From NCBI GenBank assembly GCA_951802425.1, contig OX637799.1, forward strand, positions 2,666,001 through 2,730,000: a stretch of DNA of 64,000 nt. Reading direction: 5' to 3'. This document shows positions 12,546 to 23,158 of this stretch, one piece after another. The notes beneath the pieces were generated by a model. That model ran no database searches. It saw nothing but the letters and a program-made list of their open reading frames with translations, and was not told where the DNA came from. The position numbers and the translations under genes are program-made. The stretch's first letter is position 1. The number at the start of each line of letters is the position of its first letter. This DNA comes from Clavaria fumosa (taxonomy: Eukaryota > Basidiomycota > Agaricomycetes > Agaricales > Clavariaceae).

Positions 12546-12888
12546 GAGATGGACAAGGCGGGGTTAGCACTACCCAGTGCGCAACCTGATGGCTGAGTGT
12601 TATGACGGTGCTGAAATTGTGTCTACACAGCCTCCGGGCGAGCACACTGAAGGGCTCGCTGCGGGTCCGACTCCTCTCCGAATCCTCGCAACGGTTGGCG
12701 GACGGAGGGAGGACTAACGAGTAGGGCAACCGACTGGTGTGCCTCTACGACCACAGGGCGGGCACACCAGATGCCCTGCCCCATCGCCAACCTCTCTCCG
12801 AACCCTCACAACGGTTGGCGAACGGAGAGAGGATGCGGTGAGTGGGAGCGGTAGGCAGCGGTAGGCAGTGGGTGCACTTCCACCTATG
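12546..12888 (-). other. Non-homologous insert or long intron inside RT, with an internal 46-bp duplication
   Basis: This stretch separates two parts of one RT domain. On the minus strand it begins GTGGAA and ends CCATCTCAG, so it could be spliced, but at about 340 nt it is far longer than the 45-70 nt host introns. It contains a diverged duplication: CCGAATCCTCGCAACGGTTGG at about 12680 and CCGAACCCTCACAACGGTTGG at about 12800, each in a roughly 46-bp unit. A small inverted pair, CTGGTGTGCC and GGCACACCAG, also lies between the units. Confidence 0.5.
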
Positions 12889-13378
12889 TGGGGCGTGCTT
12901 AAGCGCAGGTGGAATGTAACTCACTATCTCAGCCATGTCCAATGCCTTCACCCAACGGGTGGTTTGTTCGTCCGGGTTGATCTGCTCATTCACGGAACAG
13001 GGCGCATCTCCGCGGTAAGAGGCGTCGCGCACAACGCGGAACTTGTTAGGCTCGCCGGCTTTGGGTACAATTCCCAAGGGTGCGGTTTGGAAGTGCCGCC
13101 CACCGAAGAGCGAGCGCAGCTTGCTTTCAGAGAAGGGGCCAGCCATCCTCCCAAGGGCAACCTCATTGACGAGGTACTGTAGCGCATGATTGGTGTCGGT
13201 TGGATTTGATGTGTGATTTTTGAAGATATATGTACGCAACAACGGTGAGAAGTGACCCAGTGGGAAACCGTGTTGGATCCGATGAACAAGAGTAGGGAAG
13301 GATTTCGCCAGGTCGAAGCGAACAAACAGCGTAACGAATCCATTGAACAAGAGAGGTGTGACGATGATGTCCATAAGG

Positions 13379-14590
13379 TTAGGCACACTTTCCGGCCGAG
13401 GCTCCGTGCTCCTTGGACCCGCAGAGGGAGCAGATGTGAAACTTGGCTGAACTGTGGGTGGAGCGGCAGGCATTCGCTCGCAGGTTGAACATGAGGCAAA
13501 TCTCGCACTGGTTCGTGATGCAGATAAGTCTGTTTTGGGACCAAGCCACAAACAGCTTCCCTCCTGCTTCAGTAGTGGTATTAGAACAGTTTGCACTGAT
13601 ATGACCGCGCCGGGCACAGACGAGGCACAAGGAGCTCGCAGTGTGACTCTTTGTGCCTCTTGCAAAGGGCTTGTCTCCTTCACAAAGAGGACGATCACCA
13701 GGGTAAGGTCCATATCGCGGGGTGGGCGGCGGCGGGCGGCGGCGGGAGGGAGATTGGCTCTCTACTCTGCTCGGCCCATTGCTTCGCAGAGCGCGATTTA
13801 CCCGTGCAAGCATTGCTCCCAACTTGAACTCAGAGAACTTGGCAATGTACTCTGCTTGAACGAGTCGTATTCTTGAATGTACATAAGTGCGCCGCACAAA
13901 GGAGTCGAAGGCCAAGATGGCCGAGTAGTTCTCCGAAAAGTTCTCCTGACTAGAACAGAAGGACCAATGATTCTTGAAGTAGGTGTAGATTTCCGGCTCG
14001 CAAACAGCCTGATAGATAATGTCTTGATTATGCCAAGCTTCGTGCCAGAGGTTTTCGGGCAGGTCCTCTTCCCTCCCGAACATAGACTGATCCAGCAGGA
14101 CCCTTTTGGACCCAACAGCATCAAGTCCTTTCCGCGTCTTCATGGCACCGGGATTGGTCGCCAGTTCCTTTAAACTGGCGGTTGTCATCGAAGGGAGAAT
14201 CAGGTGTACGCCCGACTGCACCAGGTGCCATATAGGATCCCCAATCTCCTAGGTTTTCCCAGTGTAATCTCGCACTTTTTCGTCTGAGACCTTGAAGATG
14301 CCATCCTTATTGATGTCCAGAGAGTTCTCACTTGCCCCGGCCTTACTACCCAGGCCCTTTCCTAACTCTCCGTCCTTCAGTACTGCAAGCCTCATCACGG
14401 CTCGGAAGGCCTCTAGAGGTAAACGGTGTAGTATACCGATATCGTCCTCGTCCACCGCGGGTGGGGTCGGGAGTTCTCCTTCGTCCTCATCCTTGACATG
14501 TAAAGGGTCAGACCACCTGACTGCTCGGGCAACGTTTCTCGACAACAACGCTGCACGACGCAGGGACTCATCCTCAGTTAGTTCTACCAT
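13379..14590 (-). pseudogene. Gag-like ORF with zinc knuckles, interrupted by TAG
   Basis: One reading frame runs from Met 14590 to a stop at 13379, broken only by a TAG codon at 14249-14251. The N-terminal part (MVELTEDESLRRAALL, then an acidic Pro-rich stretch) is followed by a helical gag-like region and an Arg/Pro-rich linker. Two Cys-rich knuckles close it: CLVCARRGHISANC and CSLCGSKEHGASAGKC. Both parts share a frame, so a single substitution (perhaps CAG to TAG) would explain the break. The role of such proteins is RNA binding and particle assembly. Confidence 0.7.
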
Positions 14591-14895
14591 TCCCAGATCC
14601 GACGGATGAGAAGACTATGAACAGTGTTCAACAGCAAGCTATTCGGCAAGTGGGTGTGCTACGAAGGTACGACGAATGCTTGCTCAAACTGAAAAGGAGG
14701 CTGCTGAGAGAGCGGGAATGCAGGGCAAGCTGGAGCGTGTGCCCTCATTCCCATCACTTTCTTAGTAAGCACTGGTTGTGGGCTTAAACCTCACTAGTTC
14801 GGATTAGTCCAAACTGCGATTCTGCAATACTCTGTACGCAGCTGTTTCTGAATTTGGGTTGAGCCGCAACCTTTTCCTACGAGCCCTGCTATCCC

Positions 14896-15645
14896 ATGTC
14901 CTCAACATTGGCAGAATCTCAACTTCTCGAGCTCCTACTCCATCTGAAAGTGCGTGTGTCGTTTATGAAAACAAACCCGTTTGATATTTGATTTACAGAG
15001 AACAAGCCCTGATCAAGCCCGTGCAATATTAAATGCCCAGCCACCCGTTGCATATGCATTGATCGCTGTCATGGTAGGGATGAATGCTTTCGATGTTGAC
15101 GTGCTCCAGGTAAATCGCATATACAAATTTCCACCAGAGTCCAGGATCTTGATTGCGCTCTTCAGAAAACGATTTCTTCATTCGCTGCGCCGTACTCAAC
15201 CGTCACATCACAGATTCCTCCACCGCAGGCGTCTGGCCCAACACAACCCTACACAAAGGCTGACTCACTCAACTTCACCATTCCGATGCCTGTTCATTCA
15301 CAAACTAGTCATTTGAATACCCAGGGACCAGCGCAGCCTGCAAATAGTTATCACTCAATGAATCCTCTGCCAGCCTCTATTGCTGCGCCCACTGCTTCGG
15401 ACAACACCATAGATGATCAAAGGGTGAGCTTTATGTGCAAGCTTACTTTCGGACTATACTGAGACTCTTACTGGATGCTCAGGCAATTATCATGCGTGTA
15501 CTAGCTATGAGTAATGAAGACATCGAAAGACTGGCGCCTGCCAGTCGTACTCATATTATGCAATTAGTATGTGGCCCTGCCATATTCTTGAACACTTTTA
15601 CTAATCATCTCAAAGCGTGAAGCGCTTGGTTTCGCCACAAGATAG
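14896..15645 (+). CDS. Cleavage stimulation factor subunit 2 (CstF-64/Rna15)-type protein, hinge and C-terminal domain only
   Basis: mRNA 3' end processing factor homologue. Exon 1 (14896-14949) encodes MSSTLAESQLLELLLHLK, and exon 2 from 14999 continues RTSPDQARAILNAQPPVAYA LIAVMVGMNAFDVDVLQ, the hinge region that binds CstF-77/Rna14 and symplekin. A Pro/Ser/Thr-rich linker follows (IPPPQASGPTQPYTK, FTIPMPVHSQ). The last two exons give IIMRVLAMSNEDIERLAPASRTHIMQLREALGFATR, the small C-terminal helical domain. At about 165 residues it lacks the RRM found in CstF-64 and Rna15. Four introns are inferred, and the stop TAG ends at 15645. The start is the only Met before the hinge. Either this is a natural RRM-less paralogue or a short form; no RRM is visible upstream, where the retroelement lies. 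Confidence 0.8.
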
Positions 15646-16015
15646 CTTTGGAGATGAGGATTAATACAAGCATAAGTCCATGTCATTCATTACTGTGTCT
15701 TTGTCATTATGGGGTGTCATCATTTGGTCGCTTTTCTCCCTACAAAACTGTAGCTATAATCTGGAGGAGTGAATTAGAGACTGTTGCCATGCCAGGTCAA
15801 GAGCTCTGGGCATGAGCTCTGGTCACTCTGAGGCTGATCACACAACAGTAGTGTTCGGCAGAGACAAGTTGAATCTCATTACTCTGTCCCTGTCTCAAAA
15901 AGTGCTTCTAACTAACTAGAATCTAAGGGCGCGTCTTGCTTATGTAAGCATTACACGCTCTTAGTGGGGATCGCCCGTCCCCACTCAGACACATTGTACC
16001 CTGTTGACTTTGTCT
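15646..16015. other. Intergenic spacer, nothing recognised
   Basis: A 370-bp spacer between the CstF-64-type gene and the next start codon on the same strand. It has no convincing ORF. It presumably holds a 3' UTR and a promoter. Confidence 0.5.
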
Positions 16016-19000
16016 ATGGACGCCTGCCTACGGCCACTTATCGTGCCTCTGAGCATGCCTTCCGTAGCAACGCTGCAAGAAGGCGAAACCAGCAATGTAG
16101 AAGAAGAGTTGCGAAATCTATTGGACCTTGGCTTTGCCGCGGCGCAGCCGCTATCTCTCGTGTCGTGGGGTGCTACTAACTCCCTACTGGGCGATCCTGA
16201 ATCAAGCTACAGTGTCATGAGCCAGGGTGCCGTTGTTGGATGTGAGGACGGCACCCTATATATTTTTCACAATACCTCCCCTAACACCAGTGAAATTGAT
16301 CGACCACAATCGGCGCGTTGTGCTAAAGGAACGTCTTGGCTGGGTGGCAATCGACTTGAGATCGTTAAGCACCCGAGTTCTTGCGCTGCCTCGTCTACCT
16401 TCCCTTTTCATGTCGCATCGAGAAGCCGGGTGGTTTCTGGCGTCACGATAGAAGACGCGAAAGCGCTCAAGAGCCACATTGATCCTGAAGGGGACCCGGA
16501 TAAGCTGAAAAATATGTTGAAAGAGGAGTTTGCCAAAGAGAAGATCGTTTCAAAGCTTGCGTCCGCGACCAAATTGACCCCAGAAACGGTATCAGCCTCG
16601 ACCCATTCCTCGATGGACGCCAGCACCAACAACGCAAGGAGCACAGACAATCCCACGTCTTTATTATCCGCTACGAATACCCCTGCCGTTACGCCGCTGC
16701 TGCACTCGCGACCCATATCCCCCTCCGTTATGCCAAGCGCCTCTGTTGAATCTACGCGAGATACCCACACATTCACAATCCGATGTCATGTTGTACCTGC
16801 CCATTCTGGTAGTAATCAATCTGTAACGGCCCTGCATCTGGTCAGAGGTAACACTATGGTCATATCTTTACAAGAAGCAGGGTGAATCAGATCGTTGCTC
16901 TTCATCTTGATGCGTTTTCACTTACCTTTCTCTCTTCAGCAATCTTTTCGTGCACAAGATTGTGGATGGGATGTGTATCGCTGTATCCAAGGTTGCTGAA
17001 CCATCTTTCCTTCCCCCTTCCGGTATAAAAGACTACGAGTCCGCCCACGAGTCCTGGATGTGGACTAGTCTCCACGCAATTGAGCTAGAAGAGGTGAGTA
17101 GGCTCAGTTCGAACTCAGGATTCATAGCGATTTTATTGATTATGGACGGATGGTTCAAAGAGTGTGATTGTCATAACATGCGCGTCTTGCGATTCAGCGG
17201 CATTGGTCTCCATGTTCGATGCCTCTGATACCAGCGCTATGGAAAAAACTCGTATAGTTATCTTTGTGTTTGCCCGGCGTCAACCGAACGAGTGGCTACT
17301 TGAGAAAGTGGGCGAATGGTATTTAGACGGGCGTTCTGGGAATGTGCAATTATATCGTAACACAAACAGTAAGCTCTACTTCGATAGCCTGGGACCAGCA
17401 GTTATTCATAGCGAATGCAGGTACATTTTCAATACTTTACATCAATAACCAGGGTCAACTCATTGAGCAAGAATTGTCACTACTGCCCCGTCTTCCGCCA
17501 CTACATGATGGACAATCCATGGATACCGACCCACACAATCTCCAACACAATTTTACGAATTTGGCCAAGTCATTCAATGTATTAAGGAAACCGGAATCTG
17601 CTGTTGCGCAGACTCACCACAGACATGGACGGATCGCTATGAAACGAGAGCTAGAGCTGGCTTCTCTACTCGACCGACCACAATCTGGGGGGTTGCGCGT
17701 GTGCTCTGTAAGTTTTGGGATGCGTGGGGCTGCATGGTCCGAGCAAGAAATAGTGGTAAGTTCGTCTTAGTTATGTCAGCTATCGTGAAGTTGATTATCA
17801 GTAGGTCTTTGAAAAGTGTCAGGAATCATTTCGGAAGTTATCCGTTTCTCGGACAAGTGGAATACATAGAGTTAGTTGGGTCGACGATCAGACTTACGCA
17901 ATTGCATTCGCAGTAAGTCCAGGGAATTTGGTTTTTGATCTCGCCGCGAATTTTGGAAATTGTAGGACCTGGTGGAGATCTATCAACTTCAGCTTGTTAA
18001 TGCCGACATGCAGATGGTGACTGAGTCGTCATCCACTTTTCGGTGAGCACTTATCGTAGAATCCAAAGCGTGTCCAGATCTGACGTCACATTTGGGTATC
18101 AGATCGCACCTTTTGCACACATTTCGATGTGGAACGTATGAAACACTGCACGTCGCTCCATCGTCTCAAATTGTGCTGACTCAGTTAGACGAACTCGGTT
18201 GGCGAAGGCTCATGACCAACAGCGCAGGCGGAAACGGAAACATCAAGGGATCGACGCTGTGGAAAACGTCGCGAGCATCCACGACGAATCCCGCGGTGCG
18301 ATTAACCGCCATGTTACCGCTCGAATTGGATTGCATCGTATGCGCTTATAGTAAGACTCTTCACGTAATCTCATTGCCTATTTCCCCAACCCCCGTACAG
18401 GCGATGGTCTACTTCGGGGTTCCTCGTTCGACAGGTTTGTTTGCCATGCGCCTGCTACACCAGTCATGAACCGTGTGTCCGATGTGCCACTTGGTGGAGA
18501 CATACTGCTTCTGCACCTTGTCGAGCAAGAAGGTGCAAAGCCAAAGTACATTGTAGGGGGCGATAGTGACGGTACAATTGCCTTTTGGGAGCTTGAGTGG
18601 GTGGCCTCATTCTTGAAATAAATTTTCTGTGTTGAGCGCTACTGATTGCAAAGGTCATTGAAACTTTCTGCGAGATGGACTGCCTTCACGACGCCATTGA
18701 CTGATGTCGTGCAATTCGAAGAGCTTGGTGCGTTTCGGGGTTGTTTGCTATGCTGCTCGCGCGATGGGACGATCGCAATTATCGCTGTTGATGACCTGCA
18801 ATTGTGACCTTGCCTATTTCTTCCGTCGTTTCTTGAGTTGATGTCCGTATAGTTTGCATCTGATCCCTGGCTCGCATGCTGCGCTCGACAAGATATGTCT
18901 TGAAGCCGACAATCTCATGTTACTATATGCAGATGGGCGCGCTCGACTCTGGAATATCAAAACGAGGGAGTTCCGGAGGTCCAGTGGATCTGACAAGGCG

Positions 19001-21210
19001 GATGAACTGCTTCAGAGGGGCGGTTTGGTGCACACGTGTGTTATGCGCATATTCATACTCCACCTTGCTAATCTTACTTCTTAGATTTTCTGCCATTCCT
19101 TCTTGTTCTGAGGCCCTATTGGCGCCGCTGGCCCATACACGGACATTAAACACAGGTCAGACTCCGCCTATTGATTGTAAGTTCGATATCCCACAAGGAC
19201 CGCAGCGTCCACGTTATTGGTCAATATCAGCAAGCTGGCTCTAATTGCAACAAGCGTCAAGTTGGGCAACCTTCGTGAGATGGCGCGAGCGGCCGTGCCC
19301 ATGCTAGGCCATCTTCGCGCCATTCTGTCAGTCATGCTCACTCCTGGCTTGGATGAAGAAATAGATCGCATTTGCCAAGACAAACTTGGAATAACCTTTA
19401 CTAAGGGGTCAATGGGGTTTATGTCGTGCGTGCTAGATATCCTTATCTAGTTACGCGTCTTCATTCTATTTGTAGCTGTCAATCCACCTCTCTCTATTGT
19501 GGCGAGAAGCCGACGGATCTGTGGTGCATTTCTGAAGAAGTCAGTGCCGCCCATGCATTAGGAATTGTCATATTGCTTCGCATGTATGGCTTTCTTGCAA
19601 GTGAGCGCCTTTTGGTGCTATGTTTGACGCTTGCGTACAATGACTACTTGCAGACATGGCGGAGGATTGTAATTCAGTCATTGCATTCTACGCAGCTTCG
19701 CTTGCACATTGTGCAGGGCCTTCATATCAGCCTCCAAGCCCCGCCTTTCTGGCACGCTATTGGCTTGGATCTTCTAGTGAGCAGCAACCTACTTGGCCAT
19801 AGCGACAACTCACGTCGCGTAGGTGAGATGCGCCAGATCTCTCGATTGCTGATCGACGCACGATTGAGTCGGCTATCGGATGAAGATGCGAGCGTCTTGG
19901 CGAATTTTTGGCTGCACTATCGTTTGTCATCAGTTGTGTCTTTCAAATCGAGTAAACCATCATCACCAATTTGCTTGTATAGTGCCTTGCTTGCAGCCCG
20001 ATGCTGAAAAAGAGTCCATGCACGCGGCACTCGCACTACTCCTTTGCGGATATCTTGCATCAGAGAAATTTAACCTGTTTTCTACCAAGTAACTCAAATC
20101 CACTTTTGGTCCTTGCAAATTTTGGAGCTGATGGAGAATTTAGTACCCTCATTGATATATCCAAATCGATTGCGTCCTACCTCCAATGCGAGCAATCCTC
20201 TCACCAAGTGCTCGCAATCGAGCTTTGTTCCCGTGGATTCCATATCTGGCAGCAATACGTCGACTCGACAGAGCTTCTTCGAGCCCTGTTCGCACTTGGG
20301 ACAAACTCCCGACGGGACTCCATTTCCTGGCAGAATACAGGCCCACAAGCCCGACTCGCCATTCTTCAAATTGCCTCTAGCAACACTCTTTTGTTCATGA
20401 CAGCGCTCGGACTTGATATCCTCGATCCTCGCGATGTGGAGCATCGCAAGTCAGTTATGCAAATCTTTGCCTTCCTCATTCGCAAGGTACGCCCTCCACC
20501 CCAGATTGAGCCTATATGTGAAACCGCCACCGCCCAGCGACCTCTTGTTTTATTTCCGAGTCTGCCTCAGCTGTTGGAGAATGTTGTGAAGTCTCTGGAT
20601 CCCAATTCCAATTCGAACAGAGAGGCAGTTTTAGACATAGTCACGGAAATTCTCGGCCAGGTTGTGAAGACGTAATGCACTGTTTCACCGCTTCTGTATT
20701 TCGGTCAGCGTGCTCATCTCGCTGATACTACAGGTTTCCGAACGTTGACATTCACACCCCGACCCAACGACTCGCCGTAGGTACAACTGAGGGCGCGATT
20801 GTCATGTATGACCTGAAGACGGCCACGCGACTTTATGTGCTTGAGGGTCACAAGACGCGGTCCACTGCATGCAGCTTCTCACCTGACGGTCGGCGGCTGG
20901 TCACAGTTTGTTTGGAAGAAGGAATAGTCCTGATCTGGAAGGTTGGCTCGAGTTTCACAAGTCTGTTTAATCCTGGGGCCCCCCCACGCCAAGGTCACGC
21001 CGGCTCGGAGCCCTTCAGGACGCTGTCCTTCCACGTCGGTGATCAAGGTTGGTGTCCGCTTCATTTGGAATTAGCATGTAACCTTAATACACCCTTTTGT
21101 CAGCCTCGACATCTCTTCCAGCGGTTCGTGACCACATCCATTTTGACTGGACAGCCGATCGTAGTCTCAAATTGAAAATATTTGACTGTACTTTGACCTT
21201 TAGCACATAA
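16016..21210 (+). CDS. Large WD40-repeat protein, WDR7/rabconnectin-3 beta-like
   Basis: A WD-repeat protein of roughly 1300-1400 residues assembled from many small exons. Blades at the N-terminus include PLSLVSWGATNSLL, SQGAVVGCEDGTLYIFHNT, ALHLVRGNTMVISLQ, WYLDGRSGNVQLYRN and FSILYINNQGQLIEQEL. Mid-protein there is KYIVGGDSDGTIAFWELE, CCSRDGTIAIIAVDD and MLLYADGRARLWNIKTREF. A helical middle (NISKLALIATSVKLGNLREM) follows. The C-terminal blades TQRLAVGTTEGAIVMYDLKT and SFSPDGRRLVTVCLEEGIVL precede a tail with IHFDWTADRSLKLKIFDCTL. The blade-helix-blade order and tail resemble WDR7, a regulator of V-ATPase assembly. The start is ATG 16016, and splicing the last intron moves the stop to the TAA at 21208-21210. 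Exon detail is uncertain; the WD40 nature is firm, the WDR7 assignment moderately so. Confidence 0.7.
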
Positions 21211-21512
21211 GCAGTGGAAATACTGGCAATTCACTATACAGCAATGTCATCTCCAAATATTTATTGGCCCCAAATTGAGACCGCTGGCTGAAATGTATAC
21301 AATTTGACCACATACAGTACAGTTTGAGAGCATACATTATACTGACAAAGGTCGTGAATACCATGCACATGTGCAATAGATAAGCGACACAGATTGCACG
21401 AAGACCGGAAACTGGAGCGGAGACATCATGCAGAGACGACCACATAGTATCTATATATGTAATGTACGGCACATGCACGATTACGCACGTCGCACACGTA
21501 ACCTGACGCGCA

Positions 21513-23045
21513 ATGACATCCTCGATGTCCACTCAGGCGCAGAAATTCGACCTTGACGCCTTCATTTCAACGGCTGTCTCTGCCACACCTACAGAATTGC
21601 ATCCATTTTTCGAGTCGTTCAGGTCCTTGCACTCTCGAAGGCGCGTCAATGGCTTGAGTACATCCATAATTTCTTGAGGACTAACTGCGATAGGCAGGTT
21701 ATGGCATCAACTGACCATTGAGTTATTTGCATTCTTCGACCACCCACTGTCCAAACCTTACAGAGTGGATACTTTCGAGCACTTTGTGCGGGACTTCGAA
21801 TCTAAGCTCAACCAACTCAGGTTGGTCGAGCTGGGTGTCAAGGTGTCCAGAGAATTCGACAGTACGTACAGGTCGATTCCCACGACCGTCCTGGCTGCTA
21901 GCTGGAAGCTGAAGCTCATGGCTGGTAGACCCGGCGACACACTTGAACTTCCTCACTTCACTGTTGTCACGCGTCGATACAGAAAAATCTCACCAAGGAC
22001 ATGTGCTACTTCTCGCCACTATTGCGCATGCGAAGCTCCTCTATGGCGACACGGAAGGGACGAAGGCTGAAATGGACAAGGCCTTCAAAATACTTGACCA
22101 ATTAACCGGTATTGAGAACAGCGTCAATGCAGCGTATTATAGCGTCGCGGCGGACTATGCAAAAGTAATCGGCGAACCCTCCATGAGTGGCATTTTTGAT
22201 TTACATACCCTTTTTCTGGCAGGCAAAAGCAGAGTATGCTGCCTACTACCGGAATTCCTTGCTATACTTGGCATGCGTCGACTCAGCAATAGACATGTCA
22301 GCCGATGAACGACTCATTCGTGCACACGACCTTAGCATTTCTGCATTTCTCGGCGACACCATTTACAACTTCGGTGAATTGGTGAGGTTTTGCAGCACGT
22401 CTTCTATTTCGTTGTTTGGTCTGACTATATACAACCAAAAGTTGATGCACCCCATCCTCGACGCACTGCAAAACACTCCACATGAGTGGATTAGACGACT
22501 GCTCTTCACTTTCAACGAAGGTAACATCGGTAAATTTGAAGCACTCGCACCACTCTTCCCCAAAGAGGTCAGCATTCCCAAGCTTCCTCTTCTGTTACCC
22601 TCATATCCAATCAACCTATGCGCAGCCGATTCTGCAAGAAAACTATCCTTTTTTGCGGCAGAAAATCTGCTTGATGGCTCTCATCGAGTCCGTGTTTAAG
22701 CGGAGTGCAGACAATCGTACGATGGAATTTCAAACGATCGCTGAGGAGACACGATTGCCACTGGATGAGGTTGAGCACCTAGTCATGAAAGCCCTTAGGT
22801 CTGTCTTTCCGTTTCTCACCGCTTATTGTTTCGCGTGTGGGAGGCAGGCTGACGCATTTTACAGCCTGAAGCTAATCCACGGAACACTGGACCAGGTGGA
22901 TCAGAAAGCACACATCACATGGGTGCAGCCTCGCGTGCTGTCGCGCGAGCAGATCGGTCTTCTGGGGGATAGGCTTGATGCCTGGGTGCAAAAACTGAAC
23001 AGCGTTGAAAAGCGCATTGCACCGCAGGTATTAGCGAACGCGTGA
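21513..23045 (+). CDS. RPN9: 26S proteasome lid subunit Rpn9/PSMD13
   Basis: Non-ATPase lid component of the 26S proteasome. Spliced exons read MTSSMSTQAQKFDLDAFIST, LWHQLTIELFAFFDHPLSKP, FEHFVRDFESKLNQLRLVEL, FLTSLLSRVDTEKSHQGHVL, AKLLYGDTEGTKAEMDKAFK, NAAYYSVAADYAK and SAFLGDTIYNFGEL. The PCI domain follows, with HPILDALQNTPHEWIRRLLF, LRQKICLMALIESVFKRSAD, FQTIAEETRLPLDEVEHLVM and a C-terminal helix with LGDRLDAWVQKLNSVEKRI. About seven short introns are inferred, and the length of about 390 residues fits the family. The start is the first ATG of this frame. The gene converges on the acid phosphatase gene, with about 110 bp between stop codons. Confidence 0.92.
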
Positions 23046-23158
23046 TGTTGATTCGGGACTTGTCGATTCTCGCACACAAGAACGACGCGCAGTAATGTTG
23101 GGACATAGTAGGCTTGAAAGATGGCTTTACACCTTGATTCTAGTCACGTTTTGCGTGG

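Larger units (their letters stand above)
11098..13440 (-). pseudogene. Reverse transcriptase-RNase H region of the minus-strand retroelement
   Basis: The N-terminal RT part (VTLFVRFDLAKSFPTLVHRI, ALGRMAGPFSESKLRSLFGG, APLGIVPKAGEPNKFRVVRD) lies at about 13390-12890. A 340-nt stretch then interrupts it, and RT resumes with VLNIAAAYRTIPCLPEHKRF (the Asp of the first catalytic motif is replaced by Asn) and VPFGVASA. After a frame change the ORF from 12355 holds the YVDD-equivalent WVDDFVFFRFP, NYLGFVWKLSARTVAL, and RNase H DIWVDASTSWGIGI. RNase H is broken after NVRYVLVYH by a 94-nt hairpin, beyond which the same protein continues as SELNRADPISRGELGPAARQ and ends at a TAG just past 11105. The region is clearly non-functional. 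Confidence 0.75.
11098..14590 (-). mobile_element. Decayed gag/RT-RNase H retroelement, DIRS/YR-like
   Basis: The minus strand carries a gag-like ORF with two zinc knuckles, a reverse transcriptase and an RNase H domain in that order, but no integrase, and no tyrosine recombinase is found before TFC4 begins at 11008. The RT active site reads WVDD, and the RNase H region (DIWVDASTSWGIGICFG) and its tail (NRADPISRGELGP) resemble those of DIRS-type elements. The element is broken by a nonsense codon in gag, a roughly 340-nt insertion or intron in RT, a frameshift near 12360 and a hairpin insertion in RNase H. No terminal repeats were found. Assignment to the DIRS/YR group is tentative; the retroelement nature is clear. 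Confidence 0.75.

Noticed and set aside
21200..21532. 110-codon minus ORF between the WDR7-like gene and RPN9
   Set aside because: It overlaps the real C-terminal exon of one gene and the start of the other and has no recognisable motif.
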